Source: an uncultured Oxalobacteraceae bacterium
GTDB taxonomy: Bacteria; Pseudomonadota; Gammaproteobacteria; Burkholderiales; Burkholderiaceae
Reading direction: 5' to 3'
NCBI GenBank assembly: GCA_946479255.1
Contig: CAMLFK010000296.1
Span: forward strand, 1-5,877
Length of the DNA: 5,877 nt
The notes beneath the pieces were generated by a model. The model was not told the origin of the DNA. It worked only from the letters and a program-made list of their open reading frames with translations, and ran no database searches. The position numbers and the translations under genes are program-made. Shown here in pieces: positions 1-5,877 of the stretch. Positions within the stretch are counted from its first letter, which is position 1. Every line of letters starts with the position of its first letter.

Positions 1-1
1 A

Positions 2-151
2 TTGATCGCTGAACCCGCCGCCGCGATTGGTATCGGCGCCTTGCTGGCCGGCGCCATCAAAGTCAGGCCGGATGAAAAAGTCTGCGTCGTATTGAGTGGC
101 GGGAACTGGGATTTGTGCGATCTCGCTGAGATATACAAGATTACTACTTAA
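2..151 (+). CDS. PLP-dependent serine/threonine dehydratase-like enzyme, C-terminal fragment
   Basis: Only the last 49 codons and the TAA stop (149-151) are in the window; the start lies to the left. The visible peptide contains EPAAAIGIGALLAG followed by VCVVLSGGN about 15 residues before the end. This matches the C-terminal part of fold-type II PLP enzymes of the serine/threonine dehydratase family (E-P-x-x-A, then V-V-x-S-G-G-N). Members deaminate serine, threonine or related beta-hydroxy amino acids to 2-oxo acids in the cytoplasm. The protein ends soon after SGGN, so it has no C-terminal regulatory ACT domain and resembles the short catabolic (TdcB-like), racemase or hydroxyectoine-dehydratase (EutB-like) types rather than the long biosynthetic IlvA. 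The exact substrate cannot be told from this fragment. The next gene starts 28 bases downstream on the same strand, so cotranscription is likely. Confidence 0.82.
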   Translation: MIAEPAAAIGIGALLAGAIKVRPDEKVCVVLSGGNWDLCDLAEIYKITT

Positions 152-179
152 CTAACCACAAGATTCTTAAGGGGATAAC

Positions 180-1757
180 ATGAGCGACCAGAAATCAGAC
201 ATCATCCAGCCCGCACTATCGCGCCGCGACGCACTGCGCACCCTGGCAGCCGGGGGCATGCTGGCCACCAGCGCCGGCGGCCTGCTGGTGTATCCCGGCG
301 CCGCCCTGGCCCAGGCGCCCAAAAAAGGCGGGCGCATCCGCGTCGCCGCCGGTGCCGGCTCGTCCGCGGACACGCTCGATCCGGCCAAGGGCGCCAACAT
401 GGCCGACTACGTCCGGCACTATATGTTCTACAGCTGCCTGACCGTGATCGACGCCAAGCTGGTCCCGCAGATGGCGCTGGCCGAATCGATCAGCTCCACG
501 GACGGTGCGCTGTGGACCGTCAAGCTGCGTAAGGATGTGAACTTCCATGACGGCAAACCGCTCACCCCGGCGGACGTGGTGTATTCCCTGCTGCGTCACA
601 AGAATCCCGCGACCGGCTCGAAGGCCAAGGCCCTGGCCGACGAGTTCGAGGAAGTCAAGGCGACCGGCCCGAACGAACTGCAGATCAAACTCAATTCGGC
701 CAATGTCGACTTGCCGGCCCTGCTGGCCACTTCCCATTTCTCGATCATCCGCGACGGTACGGCCGATTTCAGCACCGCGGTCGGCACCGGCCCGTACAAG
801 TGCAAGGAATTCAAGCCTGGCGTGCGCTCGGTCGGCGTGCGCAACGAGGGCTACTGGAAGCCGGGCAAGCCCTACCTCGATGAAATCGAATACTTTGCCA
901 TTCCCGACGAGGCGGCGCGCGTGAATGCACTGCTGTCGGGCGATGTGCAGCTGATCAATGGCATCAACCCACGCTCGGCCCGCACCGTGACGGCCGCGCC
1001 CGGCTACACCCTGTTCGAGTCGCAGACCGGCCACTACACCGACCTCATCCTGCGCGACAATCTTGGCCCGGTGAAAAATCCTCACTTCGTGCTGGCGATG
1101 AAACACCTGCTGGACCGCGACCAGATCCTCAAGGCATCCATGCGCGGCTTCGGCCGCATCGCCAACGACCAGCCGGTCCAGCCGACCAGCCGCTTTTACC
1201 TGGCTGGCCTGCCGCAACGCAAGTTCGACCTGGACAAGGCCAAGTTCCACCTGCAGAAGTCCGGCATGGCCGGCATGACCCTGCCGGTGGTGGCGTCGAC
1301 CGCCGCGGGCGGTTCGGTCGACATGGCGCAGATCATTCAACTGGGGGCGCAAAAGGCCGGCCTGAACCTGGATATCAAGCGCATGCCGACGGACGGCTAC
1401 TGGTCGACCCACTGGGCCAAGCATCCTATGTCTTTTGGCAACATCGGTCCGCGTCCGACGGTCGACCTGATGTTCTCGCTGTTCTACAAGTCCAGTTCGC
1501 CAACCAATGTGTCAGGCTGGAAGAACGAGAAGTTCGACCAGCTGCTCGACCTGGCGCGCGCCGAAACCGACGAGGCCAAGCGCAAGCAGATGTATGGCGA
1601 CATGCAGGTGCTGGTACACGAACACTGCGGGGTCGGCATTCCGATGTTTATCAACTCGGTCGATGGTTTCACCAACAAGCTCAAGGGCTACAGCAGCCAC
1701 CCGCTGGGCGGCCTGATGGGCTTTATGTTCGCCGAGCACCTCTGGCTCGAGGCCTGA
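180..1757 (+). CDS. Tat-exported ABC transporter solute-binding protein, family 5 (peptide/opine/nickel type)
   Basis: This 525-residue protein is the periplasmic binding component of an ABC importer of the SBP_bac_5 family, which captures di/oligopeptides, opines, glycosides or nickel complexes. The N-terminus is a Tat signal: SRRDALR at residues 14-20, a weakly hydrophobic Ala/Gly/Leu stretch, then an AALA-QA cleavage region near residue 44. There is no lipobox cysteine, so it should be soluble rather than a lipoprotein. Family hallmarks are the early DTLDPAKG segment, the FHDGKPLTPADVVYS signature at 122-136 and GTGPY at 202-206. Full length is normal for the family. The start is supported by an AAGGGG Shine-Dalgarno sequence at 169-174, six bases before the ATG. 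The dehydratase upstream suggests a nitrogen-containing ligand such as a peptide or amino-acid derivative (inference). No permease or ATPase gene follows; the next gene is convergent, so the membrane components must be upstream of the window or elsewhere. Confidence 0.9.
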   Translation: MSDQKSDIIQPALSRRDALRTLAAGGMLATSAGGLLVYPGAALAQAPKKGGRIRVAAGAGSSADTLDPAKGANMADYVRHYMFYSCLTVIDAKLVPQMALAESISSTDGALWTVKLRKDVNFHDGKPLTPADVVYSLLRHKNPATGSKAKALADEFEEVKATGPNELQIKLNSANVDLPALLATSHFSIIRDGTADFSTAVGTGPYKCKEFKPGVRSVGVRNEGYWKPGKPYLDEIEYFAIPDEAARVNALLSGDVQLINGINPRSARTVTAAPGYTLFESQTGHYTDLILRDNLGPVKNPHFVLAMKHLLDRDQILKASMRGFGRIANDQPVQPTSRFYLAGLPQRKFDLDKAKFHLQKSGMAGMTLPVVASTAAGGSVDMAQIIQLGAQKAGLNLDIKRMPTDGYWSTHWAKHPMSFGNIGPRPTVDLMFSLFYKSSSPTNVSGWKNEKFDQLLDLARAETDEAKRKQMYGDMQVLVHEHCGVGIPMFINSVDGFTNKLKGYSSHPLGGLMGFMFAEHLWLEA

Positions 1758-1760
1758 GGC

Positions 1761-3299
1761 TCACTTGCCCTTCCAGACCGCCATGATGTCCGGCGAAGCC
1801 TGGGCGCGGATGCTGTTGTCGTTCATGACGGCCTCGGTCGCGTCCAGCATGTCCTTGCGGCGCAGGACCAGCGCCTCCGGGGAGCGGCTGTCGAAGACGA
1901 TCACCACCAGCTCGTCCTTGGCGTCGCGCAGCAGCGTGACCATGTGGGCCAGTGACTTCACCGCCACGCCGCCCACCGACTTGACCACCGTGCCGGCGCG
2001 CGCGCTGTAGCCGTTCAGGGCCTTGTGCGCAAACGGCGGCGCGCTGATCATGACCAGTTCCTGGCGCTCCGGCGCCGCGTAGGCGCCGCGCATGGTGATC
2101 ATGGGGTTCGAGGTCAGGCTCAGGCCGTTGAGCAGCGGGGCGCTGGAGCCCATGAGGTTCAACATATCGCTGCTGACCTGCGTGAAGACGATGGGACCAT
2201 ACAGGAAGTACGACGGCGCCTTGCCGTCCAGGCTGGAGATCAGCAGCTTGCGCTCGTCCTTCACCGGCACCTGTACGGTCAGCGTTTTGCCCGCGCGGAC
2301 CAGCGTCAGCGGCACCTTGCCTTCCTTGGCCGCCAGCTGCACGGCGTACTGGAAGCGCACGTGCAGATTATGCGAGGTGCGGATCATGCCCTGGTTGTCG
2401 ATCGGCGTGTCGCCGATTTTGGTGATCACGTCCCACTCCTTGAGCGGATAAGCGGCCGTGTCGAAGGCCGGGCGGCGCACCACGGCGCCGGTCACACCGG
2501 CCGGCACCTTGAGGAACTCGCGCATGGTCGGATTTTCCAGCGACTGAACGTCGTCCTGCAGCACCGGCTTGCCGTCGTAGCGGCCATCGGCCACATCGCG
2601 CAGGAACAAGGCGATTTCCTCGTTCGGGATGATGTAGCCGATGCTCTGGGAACCGGCGATGATGGCCTTGGACAGGCCGACCAGCTTGTCCTCATCCATC
2701 ACCGGGCCGCCGCTGTTGCCCGGGTTAAGTGCGGCGTCGATCTGGATGAGCAGTCCGGAAGTCGGATAGTCATAGGTGACGAACTCGATGCGCGAGATGA
2801 TCCCCTTGGTGATCGACATGGACGAACCGCCGGTCGGAAAGCCGTAGGCGAACACCTGGTCGCGCACCTTTGGCAGCGCGGCCGCCATCTTGACCGGCGG
2901 GTGGGTGTCGAAGAAGCTCTTGTCCTCGAGTTCGAGCAGGGCCAGGTCCATGTCGCGCGCGATGGCGACCACCTTGGCCGACACTTTGTCGCCCGAGTTA
3001 TTGGCCTGGATCTGGATCTGGCTGGCGTACGCCACCACGTGCGCATTGGTCAGGATGCGGTTGCCGTCGATGACCACCCCGGAGCCATTGCCTTCCTGCT
3101 GCGTTTGCTTAAGCCATGGCTTGGCCAGGTCCGGCGGCGAGCGGGTCGCAAGCACCTTGACCACGGAGTTCTCGACAACCGGCGCGGCACTGACGGCGGA
3201 GGCAGGCACCGTGGTAGACGGCGCGACGGTTTGCTGGGCTTGGGCAGACAGGCTGGCGGAGGCCAGCGCAAACAGGATGGCAATACGGAGTGGGGTCAT
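1761..3299 (-). CDS. Exported Deg9-like S1C serine protease with two PDZ-like domains
   Basis: This 512-residue protein is a trypsin-fold protease of the Deg/HtrA (S1C) family. A Sec signal peptide covers residues 1-21, with an AQA-QQ cleavage site, so it should act in the periplasm. The catalytic triad is intact: His87 in TNAHVV, Asp118 in DMDLALLEL and Ser196 in NPGNSGGP. A first PDZ-like domain lies at about 265-345 (GAVVRRPAF ... WDVITKIGDTPI). After a linker containing SYFLYGPIVFTQV (363-375) comes a second, divergent PDZ-like segment at about 415-485. This layout, including the ENP motif before PDZ1 and the DELVVIVFD segment near the end, resembles plant and bacterial Deg9-type proteins more than DegP/DegQ. 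An in-frame TTG start at 3362 would add 21 residues before the signal peptide, but that segment overlaps the likely promoter, so I chose the ATG at 3299. No strong Shine-Dalgarno precedes it. The substrate is unknown; protein quality control in the envelope is the family expectation. Confidence 0.9.
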   Translation of the reverse strand: MTPLRIAILFALASASLSAQAQQTVAPSTTVPASAVSAAPVVENSVVKVLATRSPPDLAKPWLKQTQQEGNGSGVVIDGNRILTNAHVVAYASQIQIQANNSGDKVSAKVVAIARDMDLALLELEDKSFFDTHPPVKMAAALPKVRDQVFAYGFPTGGSSMSITKGIISRIEFVTYDYPTSGLLIQIDAALNPGNSGGPVMDEDKLVGLSKAIIAGSQSIGYIIPNEEIALFLRDVADGRYDGKPVLQDDVQSLENPTMREFLKVPAGVTGAVVRRPAFDTAAYPLKEWDVITKIGDTPIDNQGMIRTSHNLHVRFQYAVQLAAKEGKVPLTLVRAGKTLTVQVPVKDERKLLISSLDGKAPSYFLYGPIVFTQVSSDMLNLMGSSAPLLNGLSLTSNPMITMRGAYAAPERQELVMISAPPFAHKALNGYSARAGTVVKSVGGVAVKSLAHMVTLLRDAKDELVVIVFDSRSPEALVLRRKDMLDATEAVMNDNSIRAQASPDIMAVWKGK

Positions 3300-3342
3300 G
3301 GTCTGAGGTCGAAAATCGTGCGCGGATGCGCACCAACCGTAG

Positions 3343-3370
3343 ACTATACACTGCCTGGACAAGCTGAAAA
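3343..3370 (-). promoter_or_regulatory. Putative sigma70 promoter of the Deg9-like protease gene
   Basis: On the - strand, TTTTCA (3365-3370) and TATAGT (3343-3348, five of six consensus bases) are separated by 16 bases. Transcription would begin near 3336 and leave a leader of about 36 bases before the ATG at 3299. The site sits between the methyltransferase stop and the protease start. It overlaps the only longer in-frame start (TTG at 3362), which argues for the shorter protein. The -35 box is weak (four of six). Confidence 0.45.
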
Positions 3371-3399
3371 TGCGCTAAAAATCACGGCGCGGATCGGTA

Positions 3400-3422
3400 C
3401 CCGCCGCGTCTCACGCGGCGGG
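3400..3422 (-). terminator. Strong GC hairpin downstream of the methyltransferase gene, possible terminator
   Basis: A perfect inverted repeat, CCCGCCGCG / CGCGGCGGG (nine pairs, five-base loop), starts nine bases past the methyltransferase stop on the - strand. It is placed as a transcription terminator would be. No T-run follows directly; the nearest on the - strand is five T at 3381-3377, 18 bases further. A canonical intrinsic terminator is therefore not certain. It could instead be a weak or Rho-assisted terminator, or a 3' end stabiliser. Confidence 0.5.
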
Positions 3423-3431
3423 ACCTTGACA

Positions 3432-4226
3432 TTACTTCTTGACGAACTTGAGGGTCATGCGGTCGCTCTCGCCGATCGCGGTGTACTTGTCGCGGTCGAC
3501 GTCCTGGTTGGCATAGGACGGCGGCAGCGCCCACACGCCTTTGGCATGGTCGGCGGTGTCTTTCGGATTGGCGTTCACTTCAGACTTGGCGGCCAGCTTG
3601 AAGCCGGCGCTTTCGATCAGCTTGATCACGTAAGCCTCATGCAGGTAGCCGGCGGTGGCCCCGGCCGGCTTGGATGCCGGCAGGCGGTGGTCCACCACGC
3701 CGAACACGCCGCCCGGCTTGAGCGCCGCATGCACGCTGGCCAGCAGCGGCTTGAGCTTGTCGTCGCCGGCTTCGGTCCAGTTGTGCAGGTTGCGGAAGGT
3801 GAGCACCATGTCCACGCTGCCCGGCTTGGCGAAGTCGTAGGTGTGGGGCGGGTCGAAGTTCCCGGTCTTGACCTTGCCGAACAGGGCCGGGTTATCGGCC
3901 ACTTTCTTGGCGAAGCCGGCGGCCGAGCGGCGGCCGTAGTCGGACGGCGACGAGGCCGATGGCAGGGCAGCGATCAGCGTGCCCTTGTCGCGCAGGTAGG
4001 GGGCGAGAATCTCGGTGTACCAGCCGCCGCCAGGGGACAGCTCGACCACGGTCATGTTCGGTTTGATGCCGAAGAAGGTCAGGGTTTCGTAAGGGTGGCG
4101 GGCGGCATCGCGCGTCACGTTGGCAGGCGTGCGGGCGCTGCTGCCGATGGCTGCCTTGAGCGCGTCGTCGGCGTGCGCATGCACCATGCCGGCGGCCAGC
4201 GTCAGTGCCAGGATCAATCGCTTCAT
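3432..4226 (-). CDS. Exported class I SAM-dependent methyltransferase-fold protein (COG4798-like)
   Basis: This 264-residue protein begins with a Sec-type signal peptide (MKRLILALTLAAGMVHAHA, cleavage about residue 19, then DDALK). The mature part has a Rossmann-type methyltransferase core. A motif I-like glycine loop, VVELSPGGGWYTEIL, starts at residue 60; a strand GTLIAALP follows at 82-89; VDMVLTFRNLHNW lies at 138-150 (motif IV position); and LKPGGVFGVVDHR at 169-181 is the usual post-IV segment. From memory it resembles the predicted methyltransferases grouped as COG4798, many of which carry signal peptides. Their substrate is not known to me and none can be read from the sequence. The ATG at 4226 is supported by a GGAGA Shine-Dalgarno (complement of 4233-4237) six bases upstream. 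It is divergent from the TldD-family gene and 132 bases upstream of the protease on the same strand, with a hairpin between. Confidence 0.85.
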   Translation of the reverse strand: MKRLILALTLAAGMVHAHADDALKAAIGSSARTPANVTRDAARHPYETLTFFGIKPNMTVVELSPGGGWYTEILAPYLRDKGTLIAALPSASSPSDYGRRSAAGFAKKVADNPALFGKVKTGNFDPPHTYDFAKPGSVDMVLTFRNLHNWTEAGDDKLKPLLASVHAALKPGGVFGVVDHRLPASKPAGATAGYLHEAYVIKLIESAGFKLAAKSEVNANPKDTADHAKGVWALPPSYANQDVDRDKYTAIGESDRMTLKFVKK

Positions 4227-4270
4227 CGTTTATCTCCGTGTGGTTGGGTTGACAAGCCTTGGGTGCGCAG

Positions 4271-4299
4271 ATGATCGGCCAAGCCGCCGGGCCGGTCAA
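4271..4299 (-). promoter_or_regulatory. Putative sigma70 promoter of the methyltransferase-fold gene
   Basis: On the - strand, TTGACC (4294-4299, five of six) and GATCAT (4271-4276, four of six) are spaced by 17 bases. A transcript would start near 4264 and give a leader of about 38 bases before the ATG at 4226. It is the best-scoring pair I could find by eye for this gene, with no experimental support. Confidence 0.4.
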
Positions 4300-4309
4300 G
4301 CGGATTCTC

Positions 4310-4323
4310 GCATATGCATATGC
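4310..4323. repeat. 14-base perfect palindrome in the divergent control region
   Basis: GCATATGCATATGC is identical to its reverse complement. It lies ten bases upstream of the putative -35 box of the methyltransferase gene, between two divergent genes, in a locally AT-rich spot within GC-rich DNA. This placement suits a dimeric regulator's operator, but no regulator gene is in the window and the site may simply be an alternating CATATG repeat. Confidence 0.4.
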
Positions 4324-4361
4324 CGATCAGATTGCGTACAGGTGGATGTTCAAGGCGCAAG

Positions 4362-4389
4362 TTTGCTGGTATGTTGTCGGCTGCATAAA
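4362..4389 (+). promoter_or_regulatory. Weak promoter candidates for the TldD-family gene
   Basis: Two overlapping weak options exist on the + strand. One is an extended -10, TGG-TATGTT (4367-4375), without a good -35. The other is TTTGCT (4362-4367) with CATAAA (4384-4389) at a 16-base spacing. Either would give a leader of roughly 75 to 90 bases before the ATG at 4468. Neither is convincing alone; a promoter is expected here because the upstream gene is divergent. Confidence 0.22.
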
Positions 4390-4393
4390 GGCT

Positions 4394-4412
4394 GTCCGCC
4401 TATCCGGCGGAC
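4394..4412 (+). repeat. Perfect inverted repeat (hairpin) in the leader of the TldD-family gene
   Basis: GTCCGCC and GGCGGAC are perfect complements separated by the five-base loop TATCC. The stem ends 55 bases before the ATG at 4468 and has no T-run after it, so it is not an obvious terminator. It could be a 5' leader stem or an operator half-site pair. The stem is short enough that chance in GC-rich DNA is possible. Confidence 0.4.
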
Positions 4413-4467
4413 CCGATACCTTCGAAAAAGCGTCCGACACCATCGGCCGCCACAGTCAGGAGAATTC

Positions 4468-5877
4468 ATGGAACGACGTACCTTCCTCAGCATGGGGGGC
4501 AGGCTTGCGGCCGGCGGCATGCTGGTTCACATGTCGGGCAGCGCCATCGCGGCCGAACAGCTGCTCGCACCCATGGCGGTCAAATTCAAGAAAGCGCTGG
4601 CCGACACCGGCCTGTCCGCCGCGCGCGAAGCCGGCGCCTCCTACTGCGACGTGCGCATCGGCCGCTACCTCAACCAGTTCATCACCACGCGCGACCTGAA
4701 CGTTGAAAGCGTCAATAATACCGAGTCGGCCGGGGTGGGCGTGCGGGTGCTGTGCAACGGCGCCTACGGCTTTGCCTCCACCAGCGACATGTCGCCCGAC
4801 GGCGTGGCCGGCGCGGCGCGCATCGCGGTCGCCATCGCCAAGGCCAACGCCAAACTGCTGGCCGAACCGGTGCGCCTGGCCCCGCTCAAGGGCGTGGGCG
4901 AAGTCGCCTGGACCACGCCGCACAAGAAGGACTGGCGCGCGGTGGCGGTCAAGGACAAGACCGAGCTGCTGATTGCCGCCAACAAGGCCGGCCTGGATGG
5001 CGGCGCCAGCTTCATGCGCTCGCAGCTGTTCCAGGTCAACCAGCAGAAGTACTTCGCCTCCAGCGACGGCTCGTATATTGACCAGGACATTCACCGCCTG
5101 TGGGCGCCGTTGACGGCCACCGCGGTCGACAAGAAGAGCGGCAAATTCCGCTCGCGCGACGGCTTGTCCACCCCGGTCGGCATGGGCTACGAATACCTGG
5201 ACGCGCGCGCGGAGGATAAGTTCAAGGCCGCCGGCGGGATCTGCACCCTGTACAAGGATTCCTACGACCTGTTCGAGGACGCCCGCGCGGCCGGCCGCCA
5301 GGCGCGCGCCAAGCTTTCGGCCAAGTCGGTCGAGCCGGGCAAGTACGACCTGGTGCTCAGCCCGGAGCATATGTGGCTGACCATCCATGAATCGATCGGC
5401 CACCCGACCGAACTTGACCGGGTGCTCGGCTACGAAGCCAATTTCGCCGGCACCAGCTTCGCCACGCTCGACAAATGGGCTTCCAAGGCCTTCCGCTTCG
5501 GCTCCGAACTGGTCAACGTGGAGGCCGACAAGGTGATCCCGGGTTCGCTCGGCGCGGTCGGCTTCGACGACGAGGGCGTGCCCGGCAAGCGCTGGGACAT
5601 CATCCGCAACGGGGTCCTGGTCAATTACCAGGCGACGCGCGACCAGGCCCACATCATCGGCGAGAAGGAGTCGCACGGCTGCTCGTACGCCGACAGCTGG
5701 AAAAACGTGCAGTTCCAGCGTATGCCGAACGTCTCGCTGGCCGCCGGCAAGGCGCGGCTCACGCCCGACCAGATGGTGGCCGGGGTCAAGAAGGGCATCT
5801 ACATCGTCGGCGACGGCTCGTACTCGATCGACCAGCAGCGCTACAACTTCCAGTTCGGCGGCCAGCTGTTCTACGAA
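4468..5877 (+). CDS. Tat-exported TldD/PmbA-family metalloprotease, C-terminal end cut by window
   Basis: The frame is open from the ATG at 4468 to the last base (470 codons, no stop), so the gene continues to the right. A Tat signal is visible: ERRTFLS at residues 2-8, a Gly/Ala/Met stretch, and a cleavage region around AIAAE (26-30). The protein then follows the TldD fold: an N-terminal segment with CDVRIGRY...ESVNNTESAGVGVRV, and a metal-binding HESIGH (His307, Glu308, His312; HExxxH) followed by PTELDR...GYEANFAGTSF. The later CSYADSW segment (Cys405) aligns by position with the stretch before the RMxN motif in TldD. The third zinc ligand of TldD proteins, a cysteine near the C-terminus, would be about 60 residues past the window edge. 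Known TldD/TldE (PmbA) pairs are cytoplasmic and trim unfolded peptides such as microcin B17 precursor or CcdA. This homologue should act outside the cytoplasm. The start has AGGAGA at 4458-4463. A partner gene may follow outside the window. Confidence 0.9.
   Translation, partial: MERRTFLSMGGRLAAGGMLVHMSGSAIAAEQLLAPMAVKFKKALADTGLSAAREAGASYCDVRIGRYLNQFITTRDLNVESVNNTESAGVGVRVLCNGAYGFASTSDMSPDGVAGAARIAVAIAKANAKLLAEPVRLAPLKGVGEVAWTTPHKKDWRAVAVKDKTELLIAANKAGLDGGASFMRSQLFQVNQQKYFASSDGSYIDQDIHRLWAPLTATAVDKKSGKFRSRDGLSTPVGMGYEYLDARAEDKFKAAGGICTLYKDSYDLFEDARAAGRQARAKLSAKSVEPGKYDLVLSPEHMWLTIHESIGHPTELDRVLGYEANFAGTSFATLDKWASKAFRFGSELVNVEADKVIPGSLGAVGFDDEGVPGKRWDIIRNGVLVNYQATRDQAHIIGEKESHGCSYADSWKNVQFQRMPNVSLAAGKARLTPDQMVAGVKKGIYIVGDGSYSIDQQRYNFQFGGQLFYE

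Noticed and set aside
216..1424. A 402-codon open frame on the - strand opposite the binding protein
   Set aside because: Same shadow pattern; the + frame has the SBP_bac_5 signature and a signal peptide.
3300..3362. Longer form of the protease starting at the TTG at 3362
   Set aside because: It would place 21 non-hydrophobic residues before a normal signal peptide and overlap the likely -10/-35 sites. The ATG at 3299 is preferred.
3426..3431. Perfect TTGACA on the + strand at the end of the methyltransferase gene
   Set aside because: No acceptable -10 box 16-18 bases downstream and no + strand gene to serve; treated as chance.
4249..4254. Perfect TTGACA on the + strand in the divergent region, and its complement TTGTCA with GATAAA on the - strand
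   Set aside because: The + box has no -10 at proper spacing. The - pair would start transcription at or inside the methyltransferase start codon, and the TTGACC-17-GATCAT pair fits better.
2025..4274. A 749-codon open frame on the + strand running antisense through the protease and methyltransferase genes
   Set aside because: It is rich in His, Arg, Gly, Asp and Val without domain motifs, runs through the intergenic region and hairpin, and lies opposite two genes with intact catalytic or core motifs. It is explained by GC-rich codon bias.
4259..4699. A 146-codon + strand open frame across the divergent control region
   Set aside because: It overlaps the start of the TldD-family gene in another frame, covers the promoter, palindrome and hairpin, and has no coding character.
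4456..5676. A 406-codon open frame on the - strand opposite the TldD-family gene
   Set aside because: No recognisable motif; composition is that of an antisense shadow, and the + frame has the HExxxH site, Tat leader and ribosome binding site.

Overview
The window reads as chromosomal DNA of a high-GC Gram-negative bacterium, most likely a betaproteobacterium (Burkholderiales; an Oxalobacteraceae/Massilia-like host is my guess from protein style, GC-rich codon use and gene types, not a proven assignment). There are no RNA genes, insertion sequences, CRISPR arrays or phage genes, and no stretch over 300 bases lacks a gene.

Layout: (1) bases 2-151, + strand, hold the last 49 codons of a PLP-dependent serine/threonine dehydratase-like enzyme. 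(2) After a 28-base gap, 180-1757 encodes a Tat-exported family 5 (peptide/opine/nickel type) ABC-transporter solute-binding protein, probably in the same operon. (3) Convergent to it, with only three bases between the stop codons, 3299-1761 on the - strand encodes an exported Deg/HtrA serine protease with a complete His-Asp-Ser triad and two PDZ-like domains, resembling the plant Deg9 type. (4) Upstream of it on the same strand, 4226-3432 encodes a class I SAM-dependent methyltransferase-fold protein that carries a signal peptide. A strong GC hairpin and a promoter-like site lie between these two genes, suggesting separate transcripts. (5) A 241-base divergent control region holds promoter-like sites, a 14-base perfect palindrome and a leader hairpin. 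(6) From 4468 to the right edge, + strand, runs a Tat-exported TldD/PmbA-family metalloprotease with an HExxxH motif. It lacks its C-terminal end only because the window stops.

All four genes whose N-terminus is visible encode proteins with export signals: two Tat-type with a twin arginine and two Sec-type. The right half (Deg9-like protease, exported methyltransferase-fold protein, exported TldD) could relate to envelope peptide or protein processing, but only adjacency supports this. The left half looks like uptake and breakdown of a peptide or amino-acid-like compound. The most unusual items are the exported methyltransferase-fold protein, since SAM is not known to be available in the periplasm, and the Tat-exported TldD homologue, since the well-studied TldD/TldE enzymes are cytoplasmic. 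No clearly new multi-gene system is evident.
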